From assembly GCA_938027385.1 (NCBI GenBank), contig CALJBF010000074.1:1-8311 (forward strand): a stretch of DNA of 8,311 nucleotides. The letters are read 5' to 3'. The DNA comes from an uncultured Porphyromonadaceae bacterium (lineage in GTDB: Bacteria; Bacteroidota; Bacteroidia; Bacteroidales; Muribaculaceae). The position numbers and the translations under genes were made by a program. Of the stretch, positions 6,806-8,311 are shown one piece after another. The notes below the pieces were generated by a model. It did not search any database. It was not told the origin of the DNA and saw nothing but the letters and a program-made list of their open reading frames with translations. The first letter of the stretch is position 1. Every line of letters starts with the position of its first letter.

Positions 6806-8311
6806 AATATAATCCATTTCCCCCCGAAAGCCCCTCCCTCGCGCATCAGCCGGTTCTCACGAGCAAGAAGAATCAGGTCGCGGGATATGGTCTTTCTGGA
6901 AACTTTCAGAATCTCGGAAAGCTCATCGGTAGTGATTCTTGGGTTGATTTCAATCATACGCATGATTATTTGGCGCCGGTTGTCTCCCTTATGTCGGGCA
7001 GGTAAGCCATTGGAGCAGTCAGGGACATCCTCAGGGACATACGGGGGAGTCTCAGGGACATTTTCGGTGCTGTCAGGGGCATTTCTATTGCGGTCAGGGA
7101 CATTCTTTTCAGTATTTTGTCTCTTTGCCTGAAACCGGGGAGATCCAGAGTTGTCAGCTTTCTCAAAGAAAAATACTGTTTTGACAGACCGTCCGTTGGT
7201 TGTGAACAAAGGAGCCTTCAATCCTTTTTCCACGCAGAGATTGTGCATCATGCGTATGCCGCGACCCCAGTGCTCGAGATATGATGTCTTGTAGAGAACA
7301 TTGGCTATAATCGGATTCATCGGTTCTGACTCGTCGTTTGCCAATATATTGTCTTCGGTGATGCCGATCGGGAATGTTCCGGTATTGCTGACTTCTACCC
7401 TGTCATCGAAAATAGCTATGCCTATCGAGCTGCCCCTGCGATGATAGAGCCGGTGTGCGCAGGCGTTGATGATGCTTTCGCGCAGTGCTTTACGGGGTAT
7501 ATCGAGTTCGTCGTCGCGTTGCCAGGTGGCAGGATTTATGCCGCCTGAAATATTCAGATGTTTCACGAAAAAAGACATGGCGGCATCAAGAAGATTGAAA
7601 ATGTTCCCTTTAGCCTGACGGTTGTCTATGAAATCATCGGTAATGTCAGTACCACGGAATCGTGCCATGCGCAGGAGGCACTGCGGATAGGTGGCTCCCA
7701 AATCTTTGCCGAACAGCACCATGGCGGCATTCGTCAGTTTGCCGTCATCAGTATAAAGATGAAATCCCCGGAGGATATCCTCTACAGGTTGGAGTGCCAC
7801 ACTTTCCGGCAGGCGGTTATGATATATGCCGAGTCTGACGGTGCCGGCCACTAACTTGCAGTCAATGTCGGCAACGGTCATGTTTTTTGCAGGCTGGCTC
7901 TCCCAAACATATCGTTTTCCTCCCTTAATCATGAGCAGATCCTCAAGTACATCCTCGGGCATGGGGGATGTGGTGCTTTCAATTCTCCAGAAAGGAGTAT
8001 GTCTGTAGTAGAACGGGCGTCGGTCGGCCTCCCCGGGTACGCTTATAGCTATAATGTACTTGTCGGGAACCGGGAGCGGGACATAGGAGATTTCCGGGGC
8101 GACTGACGGATGAAACTGCGTCAGGGTCTCGGCAATGTTCCGGCGCGTGGAATCCTGAACCTGCTGGCCGCAAAGTTCACCTTTGTCAGTGACTCCGAAT
8201 AATATGGTGCCCCCGTCGCGGTTCAGAAAAGCACACAATGTCTCCATCCCGCGTTCAAGTTGGCCGGTAGTTTTTTTGAATTCCACTGTCAGGCTTTCGC
8301 CGCGGGAAACG
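6802..8311 (-). CDS. AlbA_2 (Schlafen-type) ATP-binding protein with C-terminal winged HTH, 5' partial
   Basis: Seen: 502 residues are readable and the frame stays open to the window edge. The GTG at 8284-8286 is not the true start, because the codons upstream of it read VSRGESLT and complete the family's usual G-E-S-x-T-x-E-F-K-K opening. In visible numbering, residues 4-140 are an AlbA_2 domain (METLCAFLN, GGTILFGV, then RRPFYYR). Residues about 265-370 are a GHKL-like ATPase module with N-box ALRESIINACAHRLY, DDRVEVSNTG and the G-R-G-I loop. Residues about 400-431 are a Val-Pro-Asp/Glu repeat linker. Residues about 440-502 are a winged HTH (ITTDELSEILKVSRKTISRD). Known: such proteins are annotated as putative transcriptional regulators or ATP-binding proteins, and most have no defined role. 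Schlafen relatives include RNA nucleases. Odd points: Leu replaces the usual Asp in the HRDY part of the N-box, and sampled GC is lower than in neighbouring genes. Inferred: a cytoplasmic nucleic-acid-binding regulator, possibly defence-related. Its stop overlaps ribD. Confidence 0.93.
   Translation of the reverse strand, partial: VSRGESLTVEFKKTTGQLERGMETLCAFLNRDGGTILFGVTDKGELCGQQVQDSTRRNIAETLTQFHPSVAPEISYVPLPVPDKYIIAISVPGEADRRPFYYRHTPFWRIESTTSPMPEDVLEDLLMIKGGKRYVWESQPAKNMTVADIDCKLVAGTVRLGIYHNRLPESVALQPVEDILRGFHLYTDDGKLTNAAMVLFGKDLGATYPQCLLRMARFRGTDITDDFIDNRQAKGNIFNLLDAAMSFFVKHLNISGGINPATWQRDDELDIPRKALRESIINACAHRLYHRRGSSIGIAIFDDRVEVSNTGTFPIGITEDNILANDESEPMNPIIANVLYKTSYLEHWGRGIRMMHNLCVEKGLKAPLFTTNGRSVKTVFFFEKADNSGSPRFQAKRQNTEKNVPDRNRNAPDSTENVPETPPYVPEDVPDCSNGLPARHKGDNRRQIIMRMIEINPRITTDELSEILKVSRKTISRDLILLARENRLMREGGAFGGKWIIL
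7019..7103 (-). repeat. In-frame imperfect tandem repeat coding a Val-Pro-Asp/Glu linker
   Basis: The plus-strand decamer TCAGGGACAT occurs at 7019, 7031, 7052 and 7094, with a one-base variant (TCAGGGGCAT) at 7073. Spacings are 12, 21, 21 and 21 bp, all multiples of three. In the encoded protein this gives a seven-residue pattern N-V/A-P-D/E-x-x-x, seen as NVPDRNR, NAPDSTE and NVPETPP, then YVPE and DVPD. It lies between the ATPase module and the winged HTH and probably forms an extended flexible linker. Confidence 0.8.

Noticed and set aside
6802..6900. FMN riboswitch or separate promoter ahead of ribD
   Set aside because: The space is coding sequence of the upstream gene, and no TAnnTTTG box or riboswitch-like paired core was noticed.
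7019..7103. Regular decamer repeats considered as a CRISPR or operator array
   Set aside because: They lie inside a coding region, are spaced in multiples of three, and encode a repeated linker, with no spacer-like unique inserts of CRISPR length.
5786..7132. 448-codon open frame on the plus strand antisense to ribD and the regulator gene
   Set aside because: It is complementary to two genes with clear family motifs, has no recognisable domain, and crosses their junction. High GC makes long shadow frames likely.

Overview
The window looks like a Bacteroidota chromosome segment, most likely order Bacteroidales and perhaps a Muribaculaceae-like gut commensal. The evidence is the protein families (a DUF6242-type lipoprotein and secreted proteins ending in a Y-Y-x-L-Q-G tail), the promoter style (TAnnTTTG -7 boxes, no strong Shine-Dalgarno sequences), and high-GC coding DNA with AT-rich spacers. 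The genus is inference. All five genes lie on the minus strand, so transcription runs from high to low coordinates. No tRNA, rRNA, CRISPR array, transposase or riboswitch was recognised.

Layout in transcription order. (1) 8311-6802 is an AlbA_2 (Schlafen-type) / GHKL-like ATPase / winged-HTH protein. Its 5' end is cut off by the window edge. (2) 6805-5780 is ribD, the bifunctional riboflavin deaminase/reductase, overlapping the previous gene by an ATGA junction. (3) A 179-bp AT-rich spacer carries a well-formed Bacteroidota promoter whose -33 element sits inside a perfect 9-bp inverted repeat. (4) 5600-3984 and 3950-1761 are two secreted beta-rich proteins 33 bp apart, probably one operon. 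They share an N-terminal domain (three copies in total) and the same kind of C-terminal tail. (5) 1760-1538 holds a strong hairpin terminator and a probable new promoter. (6) 1537-110 is a DUF6242-like lipoprotein with a predicted beta-propeller. (7) 109-1 holds only a weak hairpin.

How the parts may work together. The AlbA_2 gene and ribD look translationally coupled, although riboflavin synthesis and this regulator-like family have no known link. The AlbA_2 gene is visibly less GC-rich than its neighbours, so it may be an acquired accessory gene upstream of a housekeeping gene. The two secreted proteins look like a matched envelope or extracellular pair with binding-type modules (jelly-roll and fibronectin III) and no recognised enzyme. 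The lipoprotein appears to be a separate transcription unit. The best candidates for undescribed biology are the shared W-x-x-L/V-G-T domain pair with its dyad promoter, and the AlbA_2-ribD junction.
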